Below are positions 40,230 through 49,429 of a stretch of DNA of 64,000 nucleotides, in pieces. The stretch covers positions 61,141 through 125,140 of the forward strand of contig CALKXV010000006.1 in assembly GCA_938005545.1 (NCBI GenBank), written 5' to 3'. Below the pieces are notes generated by a model. That model was not told the DNA's origin, made no database searches, and worked only from the letters and a program-made list of their open reading frames with translations. The first letter of the stretch is position 1. Every line of letters begins with the position of its first letter. The stretch comes from an uncultured Paracoccaceae bacterium. Its GTDB lineage: Bacteria; Pseudomonadota; Alphaproteobacteria; Rhodobacterales; Rhodobacteraceae. The position numbers were made by a program, and so were the translations under genes.

Positions 40230-40625
40230 ATGGCCGGAAAATTTATGACGATAAGGGAAATGTGCGATTTGTTCGATGTCACGCCGCGAACGTTGCGTTT
40301 CTATGAACAGAAGGAGCTATTAGCTCCAGAGCGTACGGGCAACCGTCGACTTTTCACAAAACGTGACAGAGCGCGGCTCAAACTTATCCTACGCGGTAAG
40401 CGATTTGGGTTTAGCCTTGAAGACATTCGACAAATTCTTGATCTTTACGATCCCGATCAAAACAACCTTCCCCAGATCAAGCGCGCCTGTAAGCTTGGCA
40501 CGCAGCGATTGGCGGATTTGGAAGAACGTCGCAAAGAGCTGGACGAGGCGATCCAAGATCTAAGGGGTCAGTTGGTGATCGGCGCCGAAATGATTTCCTA
40601 TGCTCAAGCCACCGCAGCTGAATAA
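40230..40625 (+). CDS. MerR-family regulator of acyl-CoA catabolism (LiuR/PsrA-like)
   Basis: 131 aa from ATG 40230 with GGAG at 40219-40222; an in-frame start at 40122 would overrun the operator palindrome. The winged helix is MTIREMCDLFDVTPRTLRFYE, continuing LFTKRDRARLKLILRGKRFGFSLEDIRQIL, and a coiled coil follows. No effector cysteines are present. It ends 23 nt before the acyl-CoA dehydrogenase gene, so it is most likely its local regulator. The close similarity to the upstream MerR protein suggests duplication. Confidence 0.88.
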   Translation: MAGKFMTIREMCDLFDVTPRTLRFYEQKELLAPERTGNRRLFTKRDRARLKLILRGKRFGFSLEDIRQILDLYDPDQNNLPQIKRACKLGTQRLADLEERRKELDEAIQDLRGQLVIGAEMISYAQATAAE

Positions 40626-40648
40626 CATAAGAACCGGAGACCACTCGA

Positions 40649-42427
40649 ATGCCTCATTACACCCCACCCGTTAAAGACCAGCAATTTCTTTTGCATGAAA
40701 TTTTCAAGATCAGCGAAAGCGATGTTCCCGGATATGAGGAGCTGGATCGGGATTTTACATCTGCAGTGTTGGAAGAAGCCGGCAAGATTGCATCAAACGT
40801 CCTGCAACCTTTGAACACCGTGGGCGACACGGAAGGCTGCACGTTAGAAAATGGCGTCGTGCGTACACCAACGGGTTTTAAAGAAGCTTGGGATGAGATG
40901 GCAGCGGGCGGCTGGATGGGATTGGATGCTTCAACTGAATTCGGCGGGCAGGGCATGCCCTATATTCTGGGTACCGCTACGGGCGAGCTGTTCTCATCCG
41001 CGAATATGGCGTTCCAAATGTACGTTGGCCTAAGTCACGGTGCCGCATCGGCCTTGGCGGTACATGGGTCAGACGAACAAAAATCGACCTATCTGCCGAA
41101 AATCTATTCGGGCGAATGGTCGGGCACGATGAACCTGACCGAACCGCATTGCGGCACTGATTTGGGTTTGATGCGCACGAAAGCTGAGCCCCAAGACGAC
41201 GGAAGCTATAAAGTTTCCGGCCAGAAAATCTGGATTTCTGGTGGAGAAAATGACTTGTCGCAGAACATCGTTCATCTGGTTCTCGCGAAAATCCCGGACG
41301 GCCCGGAAGGGGTGAAAGGCATCTCACTGTTCGTCGTGCCGAAATTCATTCCAAATGAAGATGGTACGCTCGGCGAACGCAACAGCCTGTCCTGTGGTGG
41401 CCTTGAAGAAAAAATGGGCATCCATGGCAATTCTACCTGTGTGATGAACTACGACGGTGCCACCGGTTGGCTTGTCGGCGACATGCACAAGGGTATGCGC
41501 GCCATGTTCACTATGATGAACGAGGCGCGTCTGTCCGTGGCTTTGCAAGGCTATTGTCAGGGTGAAGTTGCCTATCAAAATGCCTTGGCGTTTGCGCAAG
41601 ACCGATTGCAGGGTCGCGATGTGACAGGTGTTAAGAACCCCGACGGCCCCGCCGATCCGATCATCGTGCACCCTGATGTGCGTCGCAATCTGATGGATCA
41701 AAAGTCCATCACCGAAGGTGGTCGCGCCCTGGTCTATTGGGGCGCCGAGATGATTGACCGGTCGCACCGTGCAAACGACGAAGAAGCAGAAGCGATGGTG
41801 TCGCTTTTGATTCCGGTCATGAAGGGCTTCCTGACGGACAAAGGTTTTGAAACCACAGTTTTGGCGCAGCAAACGCTGGGTGGATCGGGTTTCACCAAGG
41901 AATGGGGCCTTGAGCAATTCGTTCGCGATGCACGGATCGCCATGATTTATGAAGGCACCAACGGCATCCAGTCGCTTGATCTTGTGGGGCGCAAATTGCC
42001 ACAAAACGGCGGAAAAACCGTCATGGCCTTCATTGAATTGGTAAAGACCTTCATCAAGGAAAACGAAGACAACGAGGCGTTGAAGGAAGGGTTTCTTGAA
42101 CCCCTAAAAGCCGCTTCGAAAGATCTGCAAGCCGCCGGGATGTACTTCATGCAAGAAGGCATGACGAATCCAAACAACGCCTTGTCCGGTTCGTATGACT
42201 TCATGCATCTTTTTGGGCATGTGTGTCTTGGCCTGATGTGGGCTCGGATGGGCAAAGCGGCTCAAGAAGCGCTTGATGGCGGCGCGGAAGACAAGGAATT
42301 CTATGAAACCAAGATCGCAACCGGGCGCTATTACATGGCGCGGCAATTGCCGATGACCACAGCGCATCTTGCGCGCATTCAATCGGGTGGTGACACCGTG
42401 ATGGCGCTGGACGCGGCGAACTTCTGA
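40649..42427 (+). CDS. Acyl-CoA dehydrogenase, DmdC-like
   Basis: 592 aa, the long acyl-CoA dehydrogenase type with a C-terminal extension. Family marks are [20 protein letters not shown] (flavin/substrate loop), [32 protein letters not shown] and [18 protein letters not shown]. These phrases are typical of the group that includes DmdC, the 3-methylmercaptopropionyl-CoA dehydrogenase of DMSP demethylation in marine bacteria. Many relatives act on medium or long fatty acyl-CoA, so the substrate is open. It opens the run with glutathione transferase, thiolase and FadJ. Confidence 0.9.
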   Translation: MPHYTPPVKDQQFLLHEIFKISESDVPGYEELDRDFTSAVLEEAGKIASNVLQPLNTVGDTEGCTLENGVVRTPTGFKEAWDEMAAGGWMGLDASTEFGGQGMPYILGTATGELFSSANMAFQMYVGLSHGAASALAVHGSDEQKSTYLPKIYSGEWSGTMNLTEPHCGTDLGLMRTKAEPQDDGSYKVSGQKIWISGGENDLSQNIVHLVLAKIPDGPEGVKGISLFVVPKFIPNEDGTLGERNSLSCGGLEEKMGIHGNSTCVMNYDGATGWLVGDMHKGMRAMFTMMNEARLSVALQGYCQGEVAYQNALAFAQDRLQGRDVTGVKNPDGPADPIIVHPDVRRNLMDQKSITEGGRALVYWGAEMIDRSHRANDEEAEAMVSLLIPVMKGFLTDKGFETTVLAQQTLGGSGFTKEWGLEQFVRDARIAMIYEGTNGIQSLDLVGRKLPQNGGKTVMAFIELVKTFIKENEDNEALKEGFLEPLKAASKDLQAAGMYFMQEGMTNPNNALSGSYDFMHLFGHVCLGLMWARMGKAAQEALDGGAEDKEFYETKIATGRYYMARQLPMTTAHLARIQSGGDTVMALDAANF

Positions 42428-42468
42428 AGACAGGGTGCGGGTAACCCCCGCATCCGCCCGGAGACAGC

Positions 42469-42681
42469 ATGCCAAAACGCCTTCGCCTGACCCGTCGATT
42501 TCCAGTTGCTATGACCGAGGATGGCTATCGCCGCCTGCGAAGCTTTGCGAATGACGCTGGGCTGGATGAAGGCGAAGCGTTGTCGTTCTTGTTCGAAAAC
42601 TTCTCTTCGGTGATGAACCATGAAAACTTGGAAACCCGCCTGAGGTTGTTCAATTCTGAACTTGAGGCGCGCAAGCGATGA
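42469..42681 (+). CDS. Small hypothetical protein in the beta-oxidation cluster
   Basis: 70 aa from ATG 42469 with CGGAGA upstream. It is highly charged, with LRLTRRFPVAMTEDGYRRLRSFANDAGLDEGEALSFLFEN; this resembles a short strand followed by two helices, as in ribbon-helix-helix DNA-binding proteins, but the match is loose. It sits 41 nt after the acyl-CoA dehydrogenase on the same strand. The following 243 bp to the glutathione transferase hold no convincing gene. Confidence 0.65.
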   Translation: MPKRLRLTRRFPVAMTEDGYRRLRSFANDAGLDEGEALSFLFENFSSVMNHENLETRLRLFNSELEARKR

Positions 42682-42924
42682 GAACAGGATTGGCGAACTG
42701 GAAATGGGCAGTAACCCGATGGCCGCCCCGCTGCTCGAAGGTTCAAACATGAACCGAACAGCAGGGCGTCACCCTTTGCGGTCATCGGCTCGCCAGCCCA
42801 ATCCGCAAGTCCAGTCAGAACAATTCGAACTTAATTTGAGGTTAAGAAGGATGGCACTTCGTCCTTTTGAAAATGCGCAAATCCCCAAGTCGCTCATTAT
42901 ACGAACCGGGTTTAAGGAGAGACT

Positions 42925-43566
42925 ATGACACTAAAACTGCACTGTTTCGGCGAAAGTGGGCATTCTTACAAAGCTGCGTTGACGCTGGAACTTGGCCCAC
43001 TGGATTGGGAACCTGTCTATATCGACTTTTTCAATGGCGCGACACGCGGCGATGCCTTTCGCGAAGACGTTAACGCCATGGGCGAATCTCCGGTCCTGAT
43101 CGACGGCGATGTGCAGCTTTCGCAATCCGGCGTTATCCAAGATTACTTATCCGAGAAAACCGGAAGGTTCGGTGGTTCGACTCCTGACGAAAAACGCGAA
43201 ATCCTGCGCTGGATTTTGTGGGACAATCACAAACTTTCCAGTCAGGCAGGCGTAACCCGGTTTCTTCTTCATTTCTTGCCACCGGAAAAACAACCAAAAC
43301 CCGTGATTGAATTTCTCCAAGGCCGCTTGCAAGGTGCTTACAGCGTCCTGAACAAACATCTGACGTCACGGGAATGGATTGTCGGACGCAGCGTTACAAA
43401 TGCAGATCTGACGTGCTGCGGTTATCTGTTTTACGACGAACCTTACGGCTTTCAACGCACCGACTGGCCAGCGATCGACGCCTGGTTAGGCCGGATCGAA
43501 CAACTTCAGGGATGGAAACATCCCTATGATCTGATGCCCCGCGCTTTTCCCGGCGCTCAAAGTTAA
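42925..43566 (+). CDS. Glutathione S-transferase family protein
   Basis: 213 aa, with AAGGAGAG before the ATG. The N-terminal thioredoxin-like domain has MTLKLHCFGESGHSYKAALTLE and the cis-proline region ESPVLIDGDVQLSQSGVIQDYL, whose SQS binds glutathione. The C-terminal all-helical domain carries WIVGRSVTNADLTCCGYLFY with the N-capping Asp. It is cytosolic. Glutathione transferases recur between acyl-CoA dehydrogenase and thiolase in roseobacters; the reaction is unknown. Confidence 0.92.
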   Translation: MTLKLHCFGESGHSYKAALTLELGPLDWEPVYIDFFNGATRGDAFREDVNAMGESPVLIDGDVQLSQSGVIQDYLSEKTGRFGGSTPDEKREILRWILWDNHKLSSQAGVTRFLLHFLPPEKQPKPVIEFLQGRLQGAYSVLNKHLTSREWIVGRSVTNADLTCCGYLFYDEPYGFQRTDWPAIDAWLGRIEQLQGWKHPYDLMPRAFPGAQS

Positions 43567-43580
43567 GAAAAGGACACCCC

Positions 43581-44792
43581 ATGCGCGATGCCTATATCTT
43601 TGACGCTCTGCGTTCACCTCGCGGCAAAGGCCGCAGCAATGGAAGCCTGCACGAAGTGACGCCGTCCAAATTGTCTGCCGACATGCTGAACGCGGTCAAA
43701 GCCCGGAACGGGCTGGAAGGTCACGCGGTGGAAGACGTGATCTGGGGTAACGCGACCCAAGTGAAAGAGCAGGGCGGTTGTCTGGCGCGGACGGCAGTGC
43801 TGGCCTCGGATCTCGACGAACACATTCCCGGCCTGTCGATCAACCGCTTTTGCGCCAGCGGTATGGAAGCCGTCAATCTGGCTGCTAACCAAGTTAAGGG
43901 CGGCGCGGGCGACGGCTATATCGCAGGCGGCGTCGAGTGTATGAGCCGTGTCGCCATGGGCAGCGATGGGGCAGCTATTGCGGTCGATCCAAGCATTGCG
44001 ATGAGCGCCTATTTCGTCCCACAAGGCATCTCAGCCGACATAATCGCGACCGAATTTGGTTTCAGCCGGGACGACACCGACACTTTTGCAGTCGAAAGCC
44101 AAAAACGTGCAGCCGCCGCGTGGGAAGCCAAGCGGTTCGCCAATTCGATCATACCGATCAAAGACCAAAATGGCTTAGAAATCCTCAGCCAAGACGAACA
44201 CATGCGTCCAGGCACCGACATGCAATCCTTAGGTGGGTTGAAGCCGGCGTTCAAAGATCAGGGCGAAGTCATGCCGGGCTTTGATGCTGTTGCGCTTTTG
44301 AAGTACCCGCATCTGGAAAAGATTAATCATGTGCATCACGCCGGTAACTCCAGTGGGATCGTAGATGGCGCGGCAGCGGTTCTGATTGGTTCAAAGGAAT
44401 TCGGCGAAGCCCATGGCTTGAAGCCGAGGGCGCGCATCAAGGCAACTGCCAAGATTGGCACTGATCCCACAATCATGCTGACCGGCCCTGTGCCCGTGAC
44501 CCAGAAAATCCTTGCTGACCATGGTATGGCGATCAGCGACATTGATCTGTTCGAAGTAAATGAGGCGTTTTCGTCTGTCGTGCTGCGTTTCATGCAGGCA
44601 TTCGACGTGGATCATGACAAATTGAACGTGAATGGCGGCGCTATTGCCATGGGCCATCCGCTCGGGGCGTCAGGTGCCATAATCATCGGTACGCTTCTCG
44701 ATGAGATGGAGCGGCAGGACAAGGAAATCGGACTTGCGACACTTTGCGTGGCCAGCGGCATGGGCGCGGCTACGATCATCGAACGTGTGTGA
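43581..44792 (+). CDS. Thiolase (acetyl-CoA C-acyltransferase, FadA-type)
   Basis: 403 aa. Thiolase motifs: nucleophilic cysteine in SINRFCASGMEAVNLAANQVK, the histidine motif in NVNGGAIAMGHPLGASGA, and the second cysteine in LCVASGMGAATIIE. NEAFSSVV is the dimer-contact motif. It performs the last step of beta-oxidation, cleaving 3-ketoacyl-CoA with CoA. It begins 14 nt after the glutathione transferase and is followed by the NTF2-like gene and FadJ. Confidence 0.94.
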   Translation: MRDAYIFDALRSPRGKGRSNGSLHEVTPSKLSADMLNAVKARNGLEGHAVEDVIWGNATQVKEQGGCLARTAVLASDLDEHIPGLSINRFCASGMEAVNLAANQVKGGAGDGYIAGGVECMSRVAMGSDGAAIAVDPSIAMSAYFVPQGISADIIATEFGFSRDDTDTFAVESQKRAAAAWEAKRFANSIIPIKDQNGLEILSQDEHMRPGTDMQSLGGLKPAFKDQGEVMPGFDAVALLKYPHLEKINHVHHAGNSSGIVDGAAAVLIGSKEFGEAHGLKPRARIKATAKIGTDPTIMLTGPVPVTQKILADHGMAISDIDLFEVNEAFSSVVLRFMQAFDVDHDKLNVNGGAIAMGHPLGASGAIIIGTLLDEMERQDKEIGLATLCVASGMGAATIIERV

Positions 44793-44899
44793 CCGAGAAA
44801 ACAGATTGCTCATGCGAAATTGTCGATTACAGTGTGTGATTCTTGTACAACAGCAGGTCTTTGGCGGCAAAGGCCTGTCGTCTGACGAGGTTTGTTGTT

Positions 44900-45313
44900 A
44901 TGCGTCAAGAGCTTACAGATTTCTTGAAAAGTGCTCAAAGTGCCTTCCATGCGGGGGATGTCGATACCCTTTTGGGCTGTTTTCGGCTTCCACTGGTCAT
45001 TTACAGTGCGGCTGGCGTGGTGCTTTTGAGAAACCGGGAAGAATTCGTGCGGATGGTCGAAGACTACCGGAAAGCACTGGCCAGCATGAATGTATCGCGG
45101 GGACGTCAATCTGTTTTGGCGATAGATCCGCCAGTCAACAAACGATTGCGGGTCACCGTACGCACAGTCGACGAAGACGAGAACGGCGTGGCCATTACCG
45201 GCAGCACAATACGCTATTTTCTGCTGCAAACCGAAACGGGGTTGATCGTCGAGATGTTGGAATACCTCGAAGCGCCGCTTCCCATTTCGGACATCGAAAA
45301 AATCGTTCACTGA
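44900..45313 (+). CDS. SnoaL/NTF2-like protein of unknown function
   Basis: 137 aa from ATG 44900 with GACGAGG at 44884-44890. The predicted alpha-beta layout (AFHAGDVDTLLGCFRLPLVIYS, then VDEDENGVAITGSTIRYFLL) resembles the cone-shaped NTF2/SnoaL fold used by small isomerases, hydrolases and dimer proteins. No catalytic residues are identifiable. It sits between thiolase and FadJ, spaced 107 and 51 nt from them, so it is likely co-expressed. Confidence 0.7.
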   Translation: MRQELTDFLKSAQSAFHAGDVDTLLGCFRLPLVIYSAAGVVLLRNREEFVRMVEDYRKALASMNVSRGRQSVLAIDPPVNKRLRVTVRTVDEDENGVAITGSTIRYFLLQTETGLIVEMLEYLEAPLPISDIEKIVH

Positions 45314-45364
45314 GCCAGCCATTTCTGGCGGTTCGTATTGATCCTATCCAAGGAGCCTATTGCC

Positions 45365-47560
45365 ATGTCTGACTTTACATATGCGCTTCACGATGATGGC
45401 GTCGCTGTCATAACCTGGGATGTGCCCGGCAAGTCAATGAACGTATTGACCCGCGAGGCATTCGAATTGGTCGAATGCTTTATTGATGATGCTTTGGCCG
45501 ATGATGCCGTTAAAGGCGTGGTCATCACATCTGGAAAAGATAGTTTTGCCGGTGGAATGGATTTAAACGTTCTGGCGTCAATCAAGGAGGAAGCGGGTGA
45601 CGACCCGGCGCAGGCTTTGTTCGACTTTACCATGAACGGCCATCGGATTCTGCGCAAGATTGAGCGCGCCGGCATGGATGACAAGACGAACAAGGGCGGT
45701 AAGCCAATCGCCTGCGCCTTGCCTGGTCTTTGCGCCGGGATCGGAACCGAGATCGCGCTGGCCTGTCATCACCGCGTCATGGCGGATACGCCGAAAGGCC
45801 GGATCGGTCTGCCCGAAATTCTGGTGGGTCTCTTCCCCGGTGCTGGTGGCACGACGCGTTACAGCCGGATGGTTGGCGCAATGGCCGCAGCGCCGGTTTT
45901 GCTGGAAGGCAAAATGTTGACCCCGGCTAAAGCGAAGGGCGCGCAACTGATCGACTATGTGGTGCCCAAAGACGAATTGCTGGACAGCGCCAAGGCCTGG
46001 GTGCTTGGCGCAACCGACGCCGATATTGTTAAACCATGGGATGTGAAGGGCTGGAAGATGCCCGGTGGTGCGCCGTATCACCCGCAGGGCTTCATGACCT
46101 TTGTTGGCGCCAGCGCGATGATCAATGGCAAGACAAAAGGCGTGTACCCAGCAGCCAAAGCTTTGCTGTCTTCCATCTACGAAGGCTCGATGGTGCCTTT
46201 TGATACCGCTTTGAAAATCGAGGCACGGTATTTCACGTCCATCCTGATGAACCCAACGTCGTCGGCGATGATCCGATCCTTGTTCATCAATAAGGAAGCC
46301 CTTGAAAAGGGGGCGAACCGCCCTGCGGTCGACGATCAGAAGGTCAGCAAAGTCGGTATCTTGGGTGCGGGTATGATGGGTGCAGGTATCGCCTATGTCA
46401 GTGCCAATGCGGGTATTGAGGTCGTGTTGATCGATCAGGATCAAGATGCCGCTAACCGGGGTAAGTCCTATTCCGAAGGCATTCTTGATAAGGGGATGGC
46501 GCGCAAACGCGTCACCGAGGAAAAGAAGGCCGAGGTTCTGGGTCGCATCACGGCCACCACGGATTTCGAGGCGCTTAAAGGCTGTGACCTGATCGTGGAA
46601 GCGGTGTTCGAAGACGTTGGCGTCAAGGCCGAGATTACCAAAAAGGTCGAAGCCGTTGTCGGCGATGATTGTATCTTTGCCACGAATACCTCGACACTGC
46701 CGATCACCGAATTGGCTAAGGCCAGCGCACGGCCTGAACAGTTTATCGGCATCCACTTTTTCTCGCCAGTCGACAAAATGCTATTGGTCGAGATCATCAA
46801 GGGCGCAGAAACCAAAGACCGCGCCGTAGCCAAGTCGTTGGATTACGTACGCCAAATCCGCAAAACGCCCATCGTGGTCAATGATGCGCGGTTCTTTTAT
46901 GCCAACCGCTGCATCATCCCCTACATCAACGAAGGCATCCGCATGGTTGGCGAAGGTGTATCGCCTGCGCTTGTTGATAATGCCGCTCAGCTATTGGGTT
47001 TCCCGGTTGGGCCACTTCAATTGGTCGATGAGACCAGCGTCGACTTGGGTGTGAAGATCGCCAAGGCAACTCGTGAAGCCGTGGGCGATGCATACCCTGA
47101 CGGTGCCGTCGATGCGGTGCTGTTCTGGATGGCGGACGAAGGCCGTCTGGGTCGGAAGGCCAAAGCGGGCTTTTATGCTTATGATGATGCGGGCAAGCGC
47201 ACCGGTCTTTGGTCGGGCCTTGGCGACAAATACACCCAAGCCGAAGATCAACCGGATCTTGGCGATGTTCAGAACCGTCTGATGATGGCCCAGGTTCTGG
47301 AAGCGGTGCGTGCTTTGGAAGAAGGTGTTTTGGAAGACATTCGCGAAGGCGATGTGGGCGGTATTTTGGGTTGGGGCTTTGCGCCTTGGTCTGGTGGTCC
47401 GTTCTCGTGGTTGGACATGATCGGCGCCGCCAAAGCGGTGGAAATCTGCGAAAGCCTCAGCCATCACGGCCCACGGTTCGCCACTCCAAAACTCCTCAGC
47501 GAAATGGCCGCCTCGGGCGAGACGTTCTATGGGCGTTTTACAGAAGCCAAAGCATCCTGA
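45365..47560 (+). CDS. fadJ: Trifunctional beta-oxidation enzyme, FadJ-type
   Basis: 731 aa from ATG 45365, with AAGGAG 10 nt upstream. The N-terminal crotonase domain (about 1-300) has VVITSGKDSFAGGMDLN and LPEILVGLFPGAGGT. The C-terminal part is a 3-hydroxyacyl-CoA dehydrogenase with the Rossmann motif VGILGAGMMGAGIAYVSANA, the TNTSTLPI-type loop, and HFFSPVDKMLLVEII. It hydrates enoyl-CoA and oxidises 3-hydroxyacyl-CoA with NAD in the cytoplasm. With the thiolase and acyl-CoA dehydrogenase it forms an almost complete beta-oxidation set. Confidence 0.95.
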   Translation: MSDFTYALHDDGVAVITWDVPGKSMNVLTREAFELVECFIDDALADDAVKGVVITSGKDSFAGGMDLNVLASIKEEAGDDPAQALFDFTMNGHRILRKIERAGMDDKTNKGGKPIACALPGLCAGIGTEIALACHHRVMADTPKGRIGLPEILVGLFPGAGGTTRYSRMVGAMAAAPVLLEGKMLTPAKAKGAQLIDYVVPKDELLDSAKAWVLGATDADIVKPWDVKGWKMPGGAPYHPQGFMTFVGASAMINGKTKGVYPAAKALLSSIYEGSMVPFDTALKIEARYFTSILMNPTSSAMIRSLFINKEALEKGANRPAVDDQKVSKVGILGAGMMGAGIAYVSANAGIEVVLIDQDQDAANRGKSYSEGILDKGMARKRVTEEKKAEVLGRITATTDFEALKGCDLIVEAVFEDVGVKAEITKKVEAVVGDDCIFATNTSTLPITELAKASARPEQFIGIHFFSPVDKMLLVEIIKGAETKDRAVAKSLDYVRQIRKTPIVVNDARFFYANRCIIPYINEGIRMVGEGVSPALVDNAAQLLGFPVGPLQLVDETSVDLGVKIAKATREAVGDAYPDGAVDAVLFWMADEGRLGRKAKAGFYAYDDAGKRTGLWSGLGDKYTQAEDQPDLGDVQNRLMMAQVLEAVRALEEGVLEDIREGDVGGILGWGFAPWSGGPFSWLDMIGAAKAVEICESLSHHGPRFATPKLLSEMAASGETFYGRFTEAKAS

Positions 47561-47568
47561 TCAAACAG

Positions 47569-47596
47569 GCGGACAGTCGTTAGCTCGGCTGTCCGC
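47569..47596 (+). terminator. Possible weak terminator hairpin after fadJ
   Basis: GCGGACAG and CTGTCCGC form a perfect 8-bp stem across a 12-nt loop, 8 nt after the fadJ stop. No T run follows, so termination is doubtful. Confidence 0.35.
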
Positions 47597-47651
47597 TGTG
47601 CGAGACGGAACTGCCGTTGCCAATCGCGAGCAGCCAATTCAAAGTTTGTCC

Positions 47652-48176
47652 ATGGTTGCTTTCGTTCTACCTCATGATCCGCGTTGGAAAATGGCTTTCG
47701 AGGATGAAGCCAAGGCAATCAGGCATGCTTTCGGGAACACTACAGCGCAAGTCCATCACATCGGAAGTACAGCGATCCCCGGCATTCTGGCCAAGCCCAT
47801 AATTGACCTTCTTGGCGTGGTTTCTAGCCTTGAAGATGTAGATGCCAAGGCTCGCGTTCTCGAAGGACTGGGGTATGAGGTTATGGGTGCCTACGGCATT
47901 GAAGGTAGGCGGTATTTTAGGAAGTTCGACAGCAACGGTATTCGAACACACCACCTCCACGTGTTTGAAAAAGATTCACCGCATGTCGAGCGCCACCTCG
48001 CATTCAGAGACTACTTGATGGCGCATCCCAAGTTAGCCAAGGAGTACTCCTCATTAAAGGAACGGCTGACGCGTGGTGATACTCCTACTTGGGACGCGTA
48101 TCTGGACGGAAAGGACCCGTTCGTCAGCCGTGTCGAACCGCAGGCTCTCGATTGGTTTCGAGAACTGAAGCGGTAA
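47652..48176 (+). CDS. GrpB/UPF0157 family protein (nucleotidyltransferase fold)
   Basis: 174 aa from ATG 47652; a longer in-frame start at 47529 overlaps fadJ and is rejected. The core VHHIGSTAIPGILAKPIIDLLGVV is the GrpB signature, in which G-S and D-x-D-like positions resemble minimal nucleotidyltransferases. LHVFEKDSPHVERHLAFRDYL is the second conserved block. GrpB proteins are sometimes fused to dephospho-CoA kinase; the free-standing form has no established role. Confidence 0.9.
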   Translation: MVAFVLPHDPRWKMAFEDEAKAIRHAFGNTTAQVHHIGSTAIPGILAKPIIDLLGVVSSLEDVDAKARVLEGLGYEVMGAYGIEGRRYFRKFDSNGIRTHHLHVFEKDSPHVERHLAFRDYLMAHPKLAKEYSSLKERLTRGDTPTWDAYLDGKDPFVSRVEPQALDWFRELKR

Positions 48177-48365
48177 TTAAGGGCTCGAAACGAACCTGTG
48201 AAGCGAGAATGCACGCCATAGCTCACATCTTGCCCCACCAGACACTCCGAAACCCAGCGTGTCCGGCAACCCCCCCACGTTCCATTAAACTGCGGCACAA
48301 AGGCCTCGTGACATGGAGTGCGGTTTCCGGTAGACCGCCTTCGAATTCTAGTTGGAGTGCGGAAT

Positions 48366-48500
48366 ATGTCCGAACACAAGCACGGCGAAATGGATACCAC
48401 GGCCCAAGAAGCAGCATTCAACGGCTTCATCACTTGGGTGAAGAACGGTTCGATCGTTTGTATTCTTATTCTGGTTGTGCTCGCCATTTTCGGAGCCTAA
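48366..48500 (+). CDS. aa3-type cytochrome c oxidase subunit IV
   Basis: 44 aa from ATG 48366 with GGAG at 48353-48356. A charged head MSEHKHGEMDTTAQEAAFNG is followed by one membrane helix (GSIVCILILVVLAIFGA). This is the single-helix subunit IV of alphaproteobacterial aa3 oxidases. It lies away from the catalytic cox genes, as is often seen. The stop is followed at once by the GTG start of a lipoprotein gene. Confidence 0.9.
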   Translation: MSEHKHGEMDTTAQEAAFNGFITWVKNGSIVCILILVVLAIFGA

Positions 48501-49106
48501 GTGCGGCTCGCCGTATTTTTTGCGTTTCTTATCGCACTGTTGTCGGGATGCGGCGGCCCAGCTGAACCGGTTTGGGCCCCCGATGCCGAAATCCAAAAAC
48601 GGGCTTACAGCCACAGTGGCCCACCTGAAATCACACTTTATACGGTGGTTAGCAAAAGAAGCGGGTCCGGCGCGCATTCCGGCCTGCTGATCAACAGCAC
48701 TGAACGCATTCTCTTTGATCCGGCAGGAACGTTTAAACTGCCCTTCGCGCCCGAACGAAACGACGTCCATTTCGGCATTACCGATCGGGCCTTGGCGGTC
48801 TATATCGACTACCACGCCCGCGAATCTTTTGATGTTATTGAACAACGTCTTACCGTGACGCCTGAACAAGCGGCGTTGGCGGCTCGTCTGGTCAAATCTT
48901 ATGGCGCGGTGCCAAAAGCGCAGTGTTCATTGTCAATCACACGCATCCTAAGGCAAATTCCGGGATTTGAATCCATCTCAACCGGGTATTTCCCAAAACG
49001 AGCCCGCGCAGAATTCGGCGCGTTGCCCGGTGTTCGCGAACGGATCATCACCGACGATGACGCCGACAAAAATCACAACGTCCTGATCCGCGCGAGCACT
49101 GGTTAA
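48501..49106 (+). CDS. Hypothetical lipoprotein downstream of oxidase subunit IV
   Basis: 201 aa, GTG start directly after the upstream stop. A lipoprotein signal ends in FLIALLSGC. The mature part begins with a proline-rich stretch and holds YTVVSKRSGSGAHSGLLINSTERILFDPAG, read in two parts, and a later HARESFDVIEQRL; this recalls NlpC/P60-like permuted papain (YiiX-type) folds, where a Cys-His pair would act, and AKAQCSL-like VPKAQCSLSITRIL supplies a candidate cysteine. That assignment is tentative. It is convergent with azlD and overlaps its end by 4 nt. Confidence 0.7.
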   Translation: MRLAVFFAFLIALLSGCGGPAEPVWAPDAEIQKRAYSHSGPPEITLYTVVSKRSGSGAHSGLLINSTERILFDPAGTFKLPFAPERNDVHFGITDRALAVYIDYHARESFDVIEQRLTVTPEQAALAARLVKSYGAVPKAQCSLSITRILRQIPGFESISTGYFPKRARAEFGALPGVRERIITDDDADKNHNVLIRASTG

Positions 49107-49429
49107 AACAGCTGACTTAATGCGATCAACGTAGAGGCCCCAGCGGCCGCGCCCCACAACATATTGCCCCGCCACCAAGCAACCCCAAGTGTGGCCGCCG
49201 CCGCTAAAAGGTGCGCCGGGTCCGGGTTACCGCCTGTTGACTCTGGCCATGCCACCAAGGGTGCAACCAATCCGGGCAGGACGGCGACGGGCGTATACCG
49301 CAAATGGCGCAGCACCCATTCCGGCATCTTGCGCCCACCGATCAGGCCAAGAAACGAAAACCGGATCAAGAATGTTCCAATCCCCATCACAACGATGATC
49401 ATCCAGATGTCGAACGTCGAATAGGTCAT
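49103..49429 (-). CDS. azlD: AzlD-like branched-chain amino-acid exporter subunit
   Basis: 108 aa with four membrane helices. The start ATG overlaps the azlC stop by 4 nt. WMIIVVMGIGTFLIRFSFL and LRYTPVAVLPGLVAPLV are the AzlD patterns. It is the small partner of AzlC in a two-part exporter of branched-chain amino acids or related compounds. Confidence 0.9.
   Translation of the reverse strand: MTYSTFDIWMIIVVMGIGTFLIRFSFLGLIGGRKMPEWVLRHLRYTPVAVLPGLVAPLVAWPESTGGNPDPAHLLAAAATLGVAWWRGNMLWGAAAGASTLIALSQLF

Noticed and set aside
42662..42928. 88-codon frame between the small hypothetical gene and the glutathione transferase
   Set aside because: Overlaps the genes on both sides, no ribosome-binding site, unlike known proteins.
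45578..46756. 392-codon minus-strand frame opposite fadJ
   Set aside because: Antisense to a clear FadJ enzyme and without any family motif.
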